Notes: generated by a model from the letters alone, not told the origin. A stretch of DNA of 64,000 nt from Paragordius varius (GCA_964247055.1 OZ176057.1:1736001-1800000), one strand, 5' to 3'. Counted from the first letter of the stretch, positions 1 to 11,359 are shown. Numbers and translations are program-made.

Positions 1-82
1 TTACAAATCATATTTTCATAAATTTTTACTTTATAGCATCAAATCTTCTGCAGTGTTAATCCTTCTTTTTAAACAATTTTGA
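1..82 (+). CDS. 3' end of a multi-pass membrane protein gene, left tandem copy (partial)
   Basis: Frame 2 from base 2 is open for 26 codons and ends in TGA at 80-82. It encodes ...SYFHKFLLYSIKSSAVLILL then FKQF-stop, which matches the C-terminus of the gene at 8356-9390 (SYIYKFVPTCIRSSAVLILL then FKKFS-stop) residue for residue apart from a few substitutions. The nucleotide similarity continues past the stop, so this is the left copy of a duplicated block and not a dispersed fragment. The rest of the gene lies off the window. Function unknown. Confidence 0.75.
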   Translation, partial: YKSYFHKFLLYSIKSSAVLILLFKQF

Positions 83-1360
83 TAGTTAGCGCTTACTTAT
101 AGCATTGTTTGGATTAACAATAAAAATGTAATTATATGTTAAAACGTCAAATTAAAAGACAACCATATCTTATTAAAGACAACCACATTTTTAGATCTGA
201 ATTTTTAAAGAATTCAATTTTGTTAAGCGAAATGTGAATTAGACATGCAAATTGGTTATGTACTCACTTAAATAAATTTGTAATATATAGTGTATGTAGG
301 GAAACTTGGAAAAGGTATGGTTAACCTCTTTATATTAAAATAATTGCTTTTTATTTTTTGTGTTTTGTATCAATTACGCTTTTTACTGCATATATATATA
401 TATATATATATCATCATTAGATTAAACTGTACATCTTTGTTGTTCTTTGTGTTAAAAATATTTATTCATTATTTTGTATTTCAATAAATTGCTTATTCAT
501 ATATTTTGGTTCCATTATTATTTTTTTTTATGTTTGAACTCCATATTATTTGAATGTAATAAGCTGTTAATGCAGTAATACAGTTCTGATTTCTAATCTG
601 CTACCTGCGCAAAGTCTGCCTTAATTATTAAAATTAATTTTAAATTTATATAATGATGTTTACTAAAAAAAATTGTGGTAAACCAGAGTAAAACATTAAT
701 CATAAAATCATGGCTTATAACATAATTATTTGAGGGTGATGGTAAAAATTTAGTAAAAAATTGAAATTATACAGACAAAATTTTGAAACTAAACCAATAA
801 TATTTTTTAGAAAGACAACCATATTATTAAACATTGATTCTTATAATTTTAAATCACATACATACTGGCATTTACATTCTTTTGTACAAATTTCATAATC
901 ATTGTCAGCTTATAATTCATAGAGATATAAATTATTCTAATTTTCCGATTATTTTCGGCATAATTTCGGTTATTATTTTTTTGAGTTCTTTCTACATAGT
1001 AATTTAAAACTGCTATTTTTCATTTATTACCAGATAGGATATACAGTAAAGGGCAAAGTTATTGGTTAGCCAATAAAAATTATCTTTCTTCTATATTCTA
1101 TCTTAGGCATTAATAAATTTTTCACCGCATGTGAAAAGGCATAAATGCGTTATCAAATAATTTAATTATTTTTATATTGATTATAAAAATTAAAGGCTTT
1201 TCCCTAATCCTCATAGACAAATTAATATTATATATATTGTAAAACTACCTAACAAAACATGCAATTCAAAAATTTATTATATGATAATAAAAAATTTAAA
1301 GATGAAAGGATATTTCATTGATAAATTTTTGATGACCATAATTTTTATTTTGCATCTCTT
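83..1360. other. Duplicated non-coding segment downstream of the left membrane gene
   Basis: There is no convincing gene here. Patches at 370-620 and 1020-1160 align in order with 9480-9710 and 11400-11560, as expected for the tandem block. A (TA)n tract lies at 390-411. The stretches 120-195 and 745-840 resemble arms of the mariner-type MITE found throughout the window (motifs GACAACCATA and ATTATACAGACAAAA). Confidence 0.5.
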
Positions 1361-1364
1361 GTAG

Positions 1365-1560
1365 CATACGTTCACATTTACATTTTTTACGGGATTTGCA
1401 TTTTTCTTAATTTACACATTGCGCTTTCTTGGCTATACATTTTTTCGATATTCTGAGCGGAAAAAGTGTCGTTATTTAGAGGATTTGATTTTATCAAAGT
1501 GTTTTGTAACGTTTTTGTTGTGTTTTAATCGTTATTCCAAATCTCAAGATTTTTGAATCA
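1365..1560 (-). pseudogene. Left copy of the Cys/Lys-rich minus-strand ORF, frame-broken
   Basis: Read on the minus strand, this stretch is a clear homologue of the ORF at 14475-14705. Both contain TLQNTL, then EKMYSQE, then a basic Cys stretch RKKCKC followed by an acidic residue, Arg and Met. Between the MYSQE and RKKCKC parts, the left copy is 5 nt shorter than the right one and the frame is lost. It lies between the membrane gene end and the four-exon minus gene, as in the right copy. I do not recognise the family; the preserved protein motifs across the two copies argue it was once coding. Confidence 0.45.
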
Positions 1561-1959
1561 AAAAATAATATTAATATAGCCATTTAAATTTGCATATATT
1601 TTTATTTTTTTTGAATTGAGGGCCCAAAAAAGTTTTAATCAATTATAAACGATTAAAGATTCTGAATAAATGGTTCATCAGCTCCCCAATATTATCTTAT
1701 TAAGATATTGAAACGGAATCAAATAAGTATTCAGCCTAAAAATTTTCTTATCCATTCATTAGAACGAAACCAATCGATTATACATAATGATAGGACCAAT
1801 ATTTTTATTAGCGAGAGTTATTTCGCCCCTTTGTTTACGAATTTACATACTTGTATATTGCGAGGTAAAATCAAAATCGTTGCAGACTTAAGCTATAGAA
1901 AAACCTTCATTTTTACTGAATCATGGTATATTATCAGTATAGAGTTTTTATTTATAGTC

Positions 1960-1990
1960 TCTCCTGCCAATAATAATAATAATAATAAAT
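1960..1990 (+). repeat. (AAT)n microsatellite
   Basis: Repeats of AAT at 1968-1989, just downstream of the last exon of the left minus-strand gene. Confidence 0.8.
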
Positions 1991-2285
1991 AATTGCAAAA
2001 TTACTCAAATATCCGAGGCCCCAAAATATTGCAAATGGCTGGTGTTGGTATAATTCGGGCTATACAACTATTAAGATTGATTCCAAAATAAAATTTGACA
2101 CAAGGTTTTAATGTGTTTTTAGGTTGTTGAGGATGCGTTGTGTATTGATTCGAAACTACTTTAATTAGACCATAATCAGTATTTCCTGTTAAAAACAAAT
2201 TATCAAAATAATTGAATTAAATGACTTTGTAACCCGGAATCAACAGCCAATTTTTTAACTAATGAAAATAATTGGCCTTAACGTA

Positions 2286-2400
2286 ATATACCATTTTTCA
2301 CAAAAAAGCAACATTTTTTCAGCCAAACGCAATATTTTTTCAACCAAACTCATTATTTTTAGCAAACACAACTGAAATGTTGCGTTTGCAAAAATTGTAG
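2286..2400. repeat. Foldback element fragment, GCAACA family
   Basis: It starts TATACCATTTTTCAC and continues with degenerate ~20-bp units of the type CAAACGCAACATTTTTTCA. Only the left arm and one unit of the right arm (TTGCGTTTGC) remain. It lies in an intron of the left four-exon gene and is absent at the matching place in the right copy. Confidence 0.6.
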
Positions 2401-2419
2401 ATATCATTCTGTGCCAGTA

Positions 2420-2955
2420 AACACTGTGTGCAAAATTTTAAATTTTTTTTCATTAGATAGCTTATGACCAGCGTATTCATTTGCCGTAAAAATTTCTATT
2501 TGACGTACTTTTTGAGATATTGAGAGAAAATTGAAATTGGGCAAAAAGTGAAAATTAAGGTTATTTTATGATAAACTTAAAAAATAATAATAAAATTTGA
2601 GATATTATGGTTTATTTCATAAAAAAATATTTGTCAAGAGTGTTAAAAGAAAAACGCCATCTTTTGACCTGAGATTTTATAGAAACCTTAACTTTATGAT
2701 TTTAGGCTCTTTATATTATAAAAATATCTCTCATAAAATGATAATAGACCATAATCTCTCAAATCTTATCATTATTTTTTGAATTATCCTTAAGTATCTT
2801 TAAATTTCAATTTTTGCCCGATTTCGATTTTCTCTCCATATTTCAAAAAGGTTGTCAACAAATAAAAAAATTTGCGGCAAATTTACGCTTCATAAGCTAT
2901 CTCATAAAAAAAATTTTTGTTAAAAAAATTAACCCTCTTTTTGTACACAGTGGTA
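2420..2955. repeat. Long palindromic (inverted-repeat) element, ~540 bp
   Basis: The left arm (2430-2570: TGTGCAAAATTTTAAATTT, TTAGATAGCTTATGACC, TTGAAATTGGGCAAAAA) is the reverse complement of the right arm (2800-2950: TTTCAATTTTTGCCCGA, CATAAGCTATCTCATAA, TTTTTGTACACAGTG). The centre is A+T-rich. A half copy is at 7440-7612. Confidence 0.65.
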
Positions 2956-2959
2956 ATGT

Positions 2960-3690
2960 TATAATACTAATAGAGCTTTTTTGATAAAAAAAACTACCAG
3001 CTTAATCAATGAATAAAAATTGGGGTTCACATAACAGATGTACAATAAACCCAAAAAAAGTTATTATTAATTTTTATTTTTGTATCAAATATGTTATTTT
3101 GTATTTATAAAGAATATTTCAATAAGATTTCATAGATTTGACTAAACTATACCATCTATCCAAAAATCAGAATGGAAATTTTTCAAAAAATTGTAGTTGT
3201 TTACGGCGATTTAAAATGTATAAAATTAATTTATCATTTGTAATGTTATATGATAAAGATTTGATGTTACTCTATCTTTATAGTTTTTTTTTAAAAACTG
3301 ATAGTAGTAATTTTCCTAGCCTTAAGATCCTTCAAAACAAAAAATAACGAAATCTAATAAAATACCTTGGATTATAAATATTGCATTGCAAAATAATTAT
3401 TATATAATTATTTATGTTTATTGGAATACAAGTTTATATATTAATGTTATTATATGTTAATTTTCAAAGATAATTGTAAAATGTTAAACATTTAAACAAA
3501 AGATTATACTGAAATTTTTAAAAAAACGTGACTGGTTTACATAAGCTTTTTATCTTGCCTACACGCGACTCCCATTTTTTCTTCGGAGGATCTGAGCGCT
3601 GCTAAATATTCCTGCCCAATTTAAGAATGCGAATATACAACATTTTTGACCCTAGTCAACATAGGTATCTATTACCTATATTCTATAGCT
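2960..3690. other. A+T-rich intronic stretch with nothing recognisable
   Basis: Part of the long last intron of the left four-exon gene. I see only short A+T-rich ORFs with no motif and no repeat I can place. A slightly G+C-richer patch (3550-3640) has no open frame longer than its surroundings. Confidence 0.4.
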
Positions 3691-4729
3691 TTCAAGTAGG
3701 TTAAACACGCTTCCCCACATCTCGATATTTCACTATTTTAAGACAATCAAATTTGAAATAATTAATTTTAAACTCAATACTTGATGTTAAAATTTTGCAA
3801 GCAATCATAAATTTTTTATTTGAAGATTTCGTTGCATTTGTAAGTTTCCCCTTCTGAACAGATTTATACTTTGCCATTATAACGTAATTTAGTTTCTGGT
3901 TGACGTGAAAAATAAATCGTTTGTTGTTTAAATTATTCATTGTGAACACCTTTTTTAAATAAATAAATATATATATATTTGAGATTTGCCTGGTTCGTAA
4001 GCTTTCCCTTCACTTTTTTGGTACGGTTATATTTTATGGATAGATTATTATCATGCGAGATATAAATGTTGTCATAAAATAATTTAAAAAATGAAATCTT
4101 TTTATAAAGATATAAAATATATGGTTGGTATGATAATATGGCTAAGCACTGAACCTTACACTCTGTAAATAGCTTGAGATCTAATGCCAAAACTGATTTA
4201 AAAATATATTGGCCTGGCCAGCTTATGAATGTATTCAAAAATAGTTTTAACCATGAACTCCGCTTCTTAAAATACTACCAGTCACATTTTATGATTAATG
4301 GATTATTATTTGATATAATATAATCATGCCCTAGGCAAAAGTTTAAAGTTGACACATTAAATTCGTTACCCTTATTATGAGATCCAATTATTTATTGCCA
4401 AAAATCTAATATGTTCAATTTTAAATGCAGTAGTATGGTGTAATCAAAAGTAACCGGCAAAAACGTCAGTGAAAAGTTTGCAGATGATTAATTTCATGAC
4501 TTTTGTTCATTTACATTATATTCTAATACACACAATTTCAGTTCACCAATAGCGTCCTATCATTATCAATAGATCACGTCGAATTCGCCTAAAAAAGAAC
4601 TTTTGCGGCACGCATTTATAAGAATAAAGGTTGTTAAAAATCATTGTTTGCTGTCTGAAATATGTGGGGATCCGTAATCAAAAACATTTCTCTTGAGAAT
4701 GTTTAATCTCAAACTCAACAACAATTGAC

Positions 4730-5045
4730 AGATGCATTCTCACATAAACCAATCATTAAATGTTTACGTGCATTGGGAAAGACGAACAAATTCAGTAAAT
4801 GGGAATGAGCTTCCAGTCTATGTAAAACCATGCTTCAACGACAAGAAAAATTTTTACTTCGAACTGTGCGGATGATAAAAATTACTTTTACTTTCTGAAT
4901 CTTAAGCGGAAAAAATTGTGGTTTTACCTTATCATGCCGGTCTAATCTCCACCAACTCCAAATCACTTTGGAAAAAAGGTTGAGCTCTGTGTCAGGTGGG
5001 ACCAGAACGTGTATTTGAATAAACTTTTATAAAAAAAATACACAG
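4730..5045 (+). pseudogene. Mariner-type (Tc1/mariner) transposase fossil
   Basis: In pieces of different frames I read CLRALGKTNKFSKWE, then MLQRQEKFLLRTV, and then ELCVRWDQNVYLNKLL. These line up in order with the mariner transposase stretch 'LKALGK..KFGKWVPHEL ... LLxRxxRKxFLxRIVTGDEKW ... VMLCVWWDQKGVVYYELL'. The WWD motif, which holds the second catalytic Asp, survives as RWD; the first catalytic Asp region is gone. Several frameshifts and stops make it a dead remnant, and no clear terminal repeats are visible around it. It sits in an intron of the left four-exon gene and could belong to the lineage that mobilised the CAGT-ended MITEs of this window, but that is inference. Confidence 0.65.
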
Positions 5046-6099
5046 CGCTTCGCCAACATATTATACATTTCACACTCTAAACGGTCAAAAGCCTTAGGAA
5101 CTGATTTATTTATCTATCCATATATCGATATATATATAAATATATCTTCCGATTTTATCCACGTTAATATCTTATGTTAACCAAATATTTTGTTTTCCTA
5201 ACGTTTTTGTAAATAAAATTAACAACACATATTTAATTTAGAAGTTTTTTGCTATGTAGCAATTACCATCAAAAGGGAAATGACTCTTTAGCTTAAAAAA
5301 TTACCATAATAACTCAAGCTTTCTAGTATATAATTTTAAACTATAAGAATATTTTCCCCCGATTTCGTAACAGTATTTTAAAATAGGAAGTTCTTTTATT
5401 CAAATTAATCATTTTATAATACGTTGATTGTTGGTTTAATAACTCTAAATCGGTTTAGTTATACAAAATTATCTCATCTGATCTTCTATACAATTCAATA
5501 CTTCCATAAAACTCTTTATTTTTTATCTGCCGAAAATTGTTAATATTTTTAGGCGGATTTACAGGAAAAATACTATGCTTATTACCTATACGTGTTATTT
5601 TTTTAACCGTTAACTTTTTGTTTAAAAAAATGGTTTAAATATTAAAATAAACTACTAATTCTAAAAAAGTAACCAAATTTGTACTTACCCGATAGGATGT
5701 CGTTTTGTTATCTTTGACTTTATACTAACGAATTGATATATCATATTAAAGCATATAACATTAGAAAATAGGCCCTCAAATAATATTTTTAAAATTTATT
5801 AATGTGAGAACACATGAAATCAGTTTCCTACACTGGTCCATGAGATTCGAGTGGAAATCATTTTTGAAGTGTTGGAATCTACTTAGTTTTGTTTCAATTT
5901 TTTATATATATAATTTCAAAACATTAGTTTCATTTGCGAATTTTAAGAAGTAATAGTATCGGCTCATCGAGAACATCTCCCTCCGATTTCATAAATGATT
6001 TAGAAAAATATCCTTAATTAAAATGCCAAACTAACAACAGAATTAATCAACTTATCTATGGTTAAACTATATCGAAAGTTAAAAGACGTTAATTTAGAT

Positions 6100-6394
6100 C
6101 CGAGGTTTTTGATGTGCAGACCGCATGCGGCTATTCGGTATAGTATGAGCAGTCCACAAAATTTTATAAAAATTAACAATTACATAATTTCAAGATTGAC
6201 AAAAGTTTACATTTGGATATTTCAATAATTCTCTGAACAAGTCTTTCAAATAGATAAATGTGAAAAATAGTAATTTTACTTTTTGAAGTCCTCTGTTTGA
6301 ATAACATATGTATTAATGCCCATTTACGAATGCTGACGGAATTTTTTGAGTTTAAAATTCGGCCTGCAAGCCATTTGTGTTGGACACCCCTGAT
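6100..6394. mobile_element. hAT-type MITE (family A, tip CAGGGGTGTCC)
   Basis: The right end is GTGTTGGACACCCCTG, the reverse complement of the family tip. It is preceded by the family signature CGGCCTGCAAGCCATTT. The left end is decayed (GAGGTTTTTGATGTGCAG, then CGGC). About 295 bp, close to the 303-bp complete copy at 41825-42127. Non-coding. Confidence 0.65.
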
Positions 6395-6611
6395 GTAGAC
6401 CAATAAATTTTAAATAATCAAAAATATCATATCCAATTATATAATCCGTTTGACAACTGAAATGTGAATCTTCATGAATTTTTTAACAAATGGCACCGAT
6501 AACCCATATTAATTTAAAATCAGGTCGTGATAACGCCTAATAAATTTTATCAAAATAAGGAGGTATAACTAAAATTTATCATCAGTGTTTTTTGTGATTA
6601 TTTTTGTTTAT

Positions 6612-6614
<3 letters not shown>

Positions 6615-6646
<32 letters not shown>
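6615..6646. repeat. (TA)n tract
   Basis: A run of alternating TA. Others lie at 390-411, 11317-11355, 25854-25886 and 58010-58029; the longest is at 45025-45082. Confidence 0.9.
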
Positions 6647-6648
<2 letters not shown>

Positions 6649-7439
6649 TGGTAGTTATGCATTATATTTTGTCATCAGTCATACAAAAAATATTATAATA
6701 ATAACAATTCCCTAGTCATGATAAGGAACCATTCTTTTGAAGCCATAGATGTTTTTAAACCCCGGTTTCAACTCCATTTTCGAAAAATTTATTTAGTTTC
6801 GGTTCGAAAAATTTTAGCAATTTATCATTACACTGTTTCATATCCATTATCTGTCTGTTTCAAACCCTTATCTAAAATGTTATTGCCTCTTCCTATGTTA
6901 GGGTGCATATTATCAATATAAAACTAAAATAAAAAGATTACTGTGCCAATGTAATAATGTGTGAAATTTTGTCTTTTTAACACGTCTAGCGTGCCATTGA
7001 TGGAATAAGGCAATGTGGATTTGGTATACATAAATTTTTTGAAAAATGTAAGGGCCCCAGTGTAAAATCAAGTCCGACCATCATAGACCAAAACTTGTGC
7101 AGACAGTTAAATATAAATTGTGAAAAATAAGCAGTTAAATATAAAATTGAACTAATTTTTGCGATTTGAAAACGTGATATACCCTCTGTACTTGATATAT
7201 AATATAACAATATAATTGAATTTGTAGAGTTGTTTATACATAAGGGGTCATTTCCAATTTTAAAAATTGGTACAATCGTACAAATAATACATGAAAAGGC
7301 ATTCACTGTAAGCCAATTTTTTAACCCAAATATCCCTTTTTTCATAAATAGTGTGCATGGTTGTGGCAAATCAACCCAAAATCTTAGCTCGTTTCAAAAC
7401 AAAATAGAAAAATTACAAAATTATTGTAAATGTTATATT

Positions 7440-7612
7440 GCATGTGCAAAATACATTTAACAAAATTTTTTTTCATGAGATAAATGACCATCGAAATCAT
7501 TTGCGGTAAAAAATTTTTGTTTGTTTACGACCTAGTTTTTGAAATATTGAGACGAAGTTAAAATCGGACAAAAAGTGAAAATAAAGGATAATTAAGAATA
7601 ATTCAAAATGTA
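7440..7612. repeat. Half copy of the 2420-2955 palindrome
   Basis: It matches the left arm of 2420-2955 (TTGCATGTGCAAAATAC, TCATGAGATAAATGACCA, TTTGCGGTAAAAAATTT, AATCGGACAAAAAGTGAA). The right arm is missing, cut by the LINE fragment that follows. Confidence 0.55.
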
Positions 7613-7619
7613 AACTTGA

Positions 7620-7990
7620 GTTATTCATCATCATCATCGAGTCATTGTTTCTCCAGCTTGTGCTAGAAATAGCTTGCGATCTAGACAGTCGTATTTGCTC
7701 AGTTGAGTAAAGAGTAAGTCATGGTTGAGTGTTTATTCCCAACCATGGTATGGTCTGCCTCGTTTTAAATTGCCGTTCGGATGAGGATCTAATTTTGTTA
7801 ATCCAACTATTTGAGCGTTCAATGTGGCCCCAGTCTCTGAGACGATTTACTCTGAGAAAAGAAGACATAGGCGCGATATGAAACAGACTATTTTTATTAT
7901 TATTTGTTTTAAATAATACCTTTCCTATACTATTCAATGGAGATAGATCTATGGACTGAGTTTTTTTGATTTGAAGGTTCATTTTATAAG
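7620..7990 (-). pseudogene. 5'-truncated LINE 3' end (C-terminus of an endonuclease-reverse transcriptase)
   Basis: The minus-strand frame from 7982 encodes SSFLRVNRLRDWGHIERSN, followed by WINKIRSSS..., a stop, then STSWRNNDSMMMM. This is the usual C-terminus of RTE/CR1-like LINE polyproteins: RLRWxGHxxRM, then a basic stretch, then DRxxWR. It runs into a short (ATG)n tail at 7626-7640, as LINEs end. Only ~370 bp remain. The piece lies at the junction of the two tandem copies. Confidence 0.55.
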
Positions 7991-8355
7991 CCTAATCATT
8001 AAAACATCTGAATATAGCTTTGGTATTTTAATTTGTACAGTGATTAATATAAATCAGTATTGCTATATCTTTTGAAAAAAAAATATTTAAATAGTTTTAG
8101 GGTTAAAAGCAACAAAAAGCGCAAAGTTTAGTGTACGTGGCAGATCGTCTCAATATAAAATTTGGGGGAATTCTTAAGATTAAATAAAAACAGGAAATTA
8201 ATGAGCTATCACAAGCACTATAAACGGTAATGCTTGTGATGTCAAATGATATTACTAAATTATTTATTAGATATGTCCCCCCTCTCTTTCCATTTTTTAA
8301 TCCATTATTTTATTTATAAAAAATAATTTATATTTTTTTGATTTTATCGAAAATA

Positions 8356-9390
8356 ATGTATCCATATAAATTTTACATAGATTTGGCCAACAAAATGGGA
8401 TTGTGGTGGAAATTCTTAAATACTTTTTTGGTTTTATTATGTGTATTTAAATTTTATATCCTTCCTAAAATTTCTCCATGGATGCACGATTTCGCTACAT
8501 ATATATTATATGTGAAAAAGAGTAGGATTTCAAATTTTAACTGTGTCTGGAAAACTCTACAAGCTTTATGCGACAAATTTGACAATATCACAAACTCTCG
8601 CAAGCAGTATCCTATTTCGACACTAAACATACCTGACACTTTAATGCAACCTTGGATTATGCTCCAAAGTTTTAATATGCTTGTTGAATTGGAAACATAT
8701 TTTATCATAAAAGAAATTCATATCGTGTTATTATTGTTAAGACAATACCTAAATGTATGCATGAATCTCACGACATTTTGTCAAATTATAGCATATGCCT
8801 GGCAATTTAATGCAATATTTGGGTTACAAATGATAAATGGTATTGGAGACCCAAGTTATACAATATATAGGATTACAAACAGTCGTATCCCAATCAAAAA
8901 ACATTTAAAAGCCTTTGCTCTTTACGCGTATATTGGGATATATCTATATTTTCAACCTCAACTGCATAGTAATCAAAGTCAGATAATAATTAGCATTGAA
9001 AAAATAGTTATGAAATTCGATTTAAGAATAGGTATAGCCATGCTTATTTTTGCCCTTTTTAGCTTATTGAGTATTTGTTATCAAACGTACAAAGATTGCA
9101 AATTCCAAAACTATGGAAACTCCAATATATATTATACACTGCGTACTGACCCTATTTCTCATGAACGTTCACATTTTTACGGGAAACTCATGTTATATAA
9201 AAGTAAATTACTTTTAACGCAAAAAAAATTTGACACCTCTATGGGTCTGTTTTTACTAATTCAATGTTTATCCATTTTTTTATTAGCGTTTTTTGATGAT
9301 CTTCACCCCAAGTCATATATTTATAAATTTGTACCAACTTGCATCAGATCTTCTGCAGTGTTAATACTCCTTTTTAAAAAATTTAGTTAG
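8356..9390 (+). CDS. Unrecognised multi-pass membrane protein, 344 aa, right tandem copy
   Basis: Single-exon frame of 344 codons from ATG 8356 (MYPYKFYIDLANKMG) to TAG; the frame is also open from a non-ATG codon at 8338. Hydrophobic segments, by eye, lie near residues 19-38, 119-130, 184-200, 224-242, 297-313 and 330-341, separated by Lys/Arg-rich loops. An integral membrane protein is therefore likely. No signature I know is present; it is not an obvious receptor, channel or transporter family. Its C-terminus recurs at bases 1-82 with mostly conservative changes and an intact frame, which shows it is a real duplicated gene. Codons are as A+T-rich as the neighbourhood. Missing upstream exons cannot be excluded. 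Confidence 0.7.
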   Translation: MYPYKFYIDLANKMGLWWKFLNTFLVLLCVFKFYILPKISPWMHDFATYILYVKKSRISNFNCVWKTLQALCDKFDNITNSRKQYPISTLNIPDTLMQPWIMLQSFNMLVELETYFIIKEIHIVLLLLRQYLNVCMNLTTFCQIIAYAWQFNAIFGLQMINGIGDPSYTIYRITNSRIPIKKHLKAFALYAYIGIYLYFQPQLHSNQSQIIISIEKIVMKFDLRIGIAMLIFALFSLLSICYQTYKDCKFQNYGNSNIYYTLRTDPISHERSHFYGKLMLYKSKLLLTQKKFDTSMGLFLLIQCLSIFLLAFFDDLHPKSYIYKFVPTCIRSSAVLILLFKKFS

Positions 9391-9399
9391 CACCAATTG

Positions 9400-9950
9400 G
9401 TAATATACCCAATCATATAATTTGTATTTGTAATTACATAGTTTATGAATGTCTTTTTAAAAATATTTTTTTAAATTATACCTCTTGTATTTATCATTTT
9501 CTTATTTATATATTTCATCATTCGACTGTAACTATTTATGTCATTGCACTTCTTTATGTTAATGCTATTTATTTAATAACCATATTAAAATAGATTGCTT
9601 ACTCAAAAAAATATATATAATTCCAACATATTTATTTAATTAAAGTGAAATAAGCTGTTTAACGCAGTGCGGTCCAAATCCCAGTAGAATATGTCAGTGT
9701 GCTTCCTAACTGGTTGGCAAATTTTATATAAATTATGTTTATTTTTTAAAAAGGTTTAATTATGAGCCACAACTTCTCAAATAATTACTTAAAATTCTTA
9801 TTCCAAAAACACAATAAATTTTTTAAATAAATGATTATATATGTTAGAAGCTAGTGACGTAGGGATTCTTAGCTCTCCCTAAAATAAGAGTTTTCCATCC
9901 CAAAGGATGTTAAGATTTTAAAATTATTTGTATAACTAATTCAAAGATAT
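9400..9950. other. 3' flank of the membrane gene, duplicated
   Basis: This stretch aligns in patches with 83-700. It holds no gene and no identifiable element. Confidence 0.45.
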
Positions 9951-10238
9951 CACAATAAAAATAAAATTATGCGGACAAAACGTAAAAAACAATGACAAAT
10001 ATTGTTTTTCAAAAGACAATTATACTTTTTAAAATCTTAATTTTTGCTATATAAAATATTTAATTTCGATAAACTACATAATTGATTGTGATACCAATTT
10101 ATTCTATTTTCTATTTTCCAGTTTAAAACAATGAGTTATATTTGAAAAAAAAAACAAGATTATATATGGTAGTCTTTTAGAAAAAAATATTTGTCTTAAT
10201 ATTTTTACGTTTTGTCCGTATAATTTTAATCTTTACTG
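9951..10238. mobile_element. Mariner-type MITE (CAGT-ended, family M)
   Basis: Inverted-repeat element. The left arm reads AAAATTATGCGGACAAAACG, then GACAAATATTG, then AAAGACAATTATACTTTT. The right arm is its reverse complement and ends TTTTGTCCGTATAATTTTAA, then TCTTTACTG followed by TA. The family consensus, CAGTAAAAATTGAAATTATA at TA sites, is as expected of a Tc1/mariner-mobilised MITE. Non-coding. Other copies are listed separately. Confidence 0.75.
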
Positions 10239-10244
10239 TAAGCA

Positions 10245-11310
10245 ATGGCTTTTGGGGCTGTTTTTGCGAGTACCTTCGACCAAGCCAAGGAGAAAATTCT
10301 CTAAATTGGATTGTACAACGTTGCTTAGATATTTATATTGCCTGTAGACGTAAAGCAAAAACTCTGATTAAGTTGAAGAATTAAAGATGTAGTGTAGGCT
10401 TTCAAGAAAATACCCACTGAAGCACCATATTCTTAATGAGTGGATGCGGTTTTTCTCTGGATTTACATGCCCATGATTGAGACCCGCAATTAGCGACAGG
10501 GTAAAGCTCGCCTTTTGATAACTAATTTGGTTAAAGCTGTAAGGACCAAAGACTTCCGAATAACACCTTGCCTAAGATAGCCTAATACAAGCTGTGCTCG
10601 GATCTGGTCAGATGCAATTATTGAACCTAAATATTTGCAGAGATCGTTTAAGTCTATATGGGATGCATTACATGATATTGGTCACTAGGTGGTGCTCAGC
10701 ATCATTATTTTAGATTTGGATGGGTTTAACTTCATGCCCATCATCGCGTCGATGGTAAGTTTATTTAAGTAAGTTATGTCCGGATCTGATTCTGTTAAGA
10801 TTAACCGTATCGTCGGAGAACCGGAGATTGCAAATAGTAATAGCTCCGATGCGCGAATTATATGTTGAGGAACACAATTTGCATTAAAGTTTGCATGTAT
10901 ATTGAACAGTGGGGGAGAAAGGACACGCCCTTGTCTCACACCTCCGAAGATAGGGAGCCAGTCAGTGGCACCGTATTGTTTTTTATCGCAGATGTTCCCT
11001 TAAAATACAAGGATTGTCACAAATGTTTTTTATGGGAGGCTCAGTAAGATTGTAAAATCGACAGTCGTGGTTGACTGTGTTAAATGCCATGCACAAGTCG
11101 AAAAAACAGCAGTAGTTACCGAATGCGTTAAACTTCTAAGTTATAGTATTAGTATTAATTATATGATTTGTAGTATTTAGAGATGAATCTAGCTTGTACA
11201 TCAGAAATTTTGTAATCAACCGTGGATGAAATTTTTTGGCTATTTTTTTGAAGAGGAGTTTGGATAGTTTATTGGTTATAATTCATTCGAGATGAGAGTT
11301 GCCTTTTTAA
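10245..11310 (-). pseudogene. LINE reverse transcriptase remnant (LINE D)
   Basis: On the minus strand I read, in order: YCCFFDLCMAFNTVNHD (RT motif A, usual FxDLxKAFDTVxHD, with the catalytic Asp now Asn), RQGRVLSPPLFNIHA (the RQGCxLSPxLFN motif), LLLFAISGSP (where FADD should stand; both Asp lost), MKLNPSKSKIMML, and KYLGSII. These are fingers-palm-thumb landmarks of a non-LTR RT, in several frames. The N-terminal endonuclease and the 3' tail are absent. It sits in the right tandem copy between the membrane gene and LINE B. Confidence 0.75.
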
Positions 11311-11314
11311 GACC

Positions 11315-11316
<2 letters not shown>

Positions 11317-11355
<39 letters not shown>
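11317..11355. repeat. (TA)n tract
   Basis: About 39 bp of alternating TA immediately beside the LINE D remnant. Confidence 0.9.

Positions 11356-11359
<4 letters not shown>

Larger units (their letters stand above)
2001..7084 (-). pseudogene. Left copy of an unrecognised four-exon gene, first exon frame-broken
   Basis: Exons on the minus strand, matched to the right copy (17417-22649): 7084-6942, 5724-5689, 3949-3781 and 2185-2001. Splice sites are conserved (donors GTAATC, GTAAGT, GTATTG; acceptors TAG, AAG, CAG). Exons 2-4 keep phase and stay open, ending in ...TPAICNILGPRIFE and TAA. Exon 1 still shows HWGPYIFQ and KRQNFTHYYIGT, but the two pieces are in different frames and the exon is 143 nt instead of 147. 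I therefore call it a decaying duplicate, although use of another start is possible. Its introns hold a foldback fragment (2286-2400), a 540-bp palindrome (2420-2955), a mariner fossil and hAT debris. No family recognised. Confidence 0.6.

Noticed and set aside
1708-1992. 94-codon plus-strand ORF ending in poly-Asn
   Set aside because: The end is an (AAT)n microsatellite, and the matching region of the right copy near 16330 does not keep the frame.
6986-7369. 127-codon minus-strand ORF
   Set aside because: Its frame runs across the first exon and upstream flank of the left four-exon gene, and the matching stretch at 22500-22930 does not preserve this frame.
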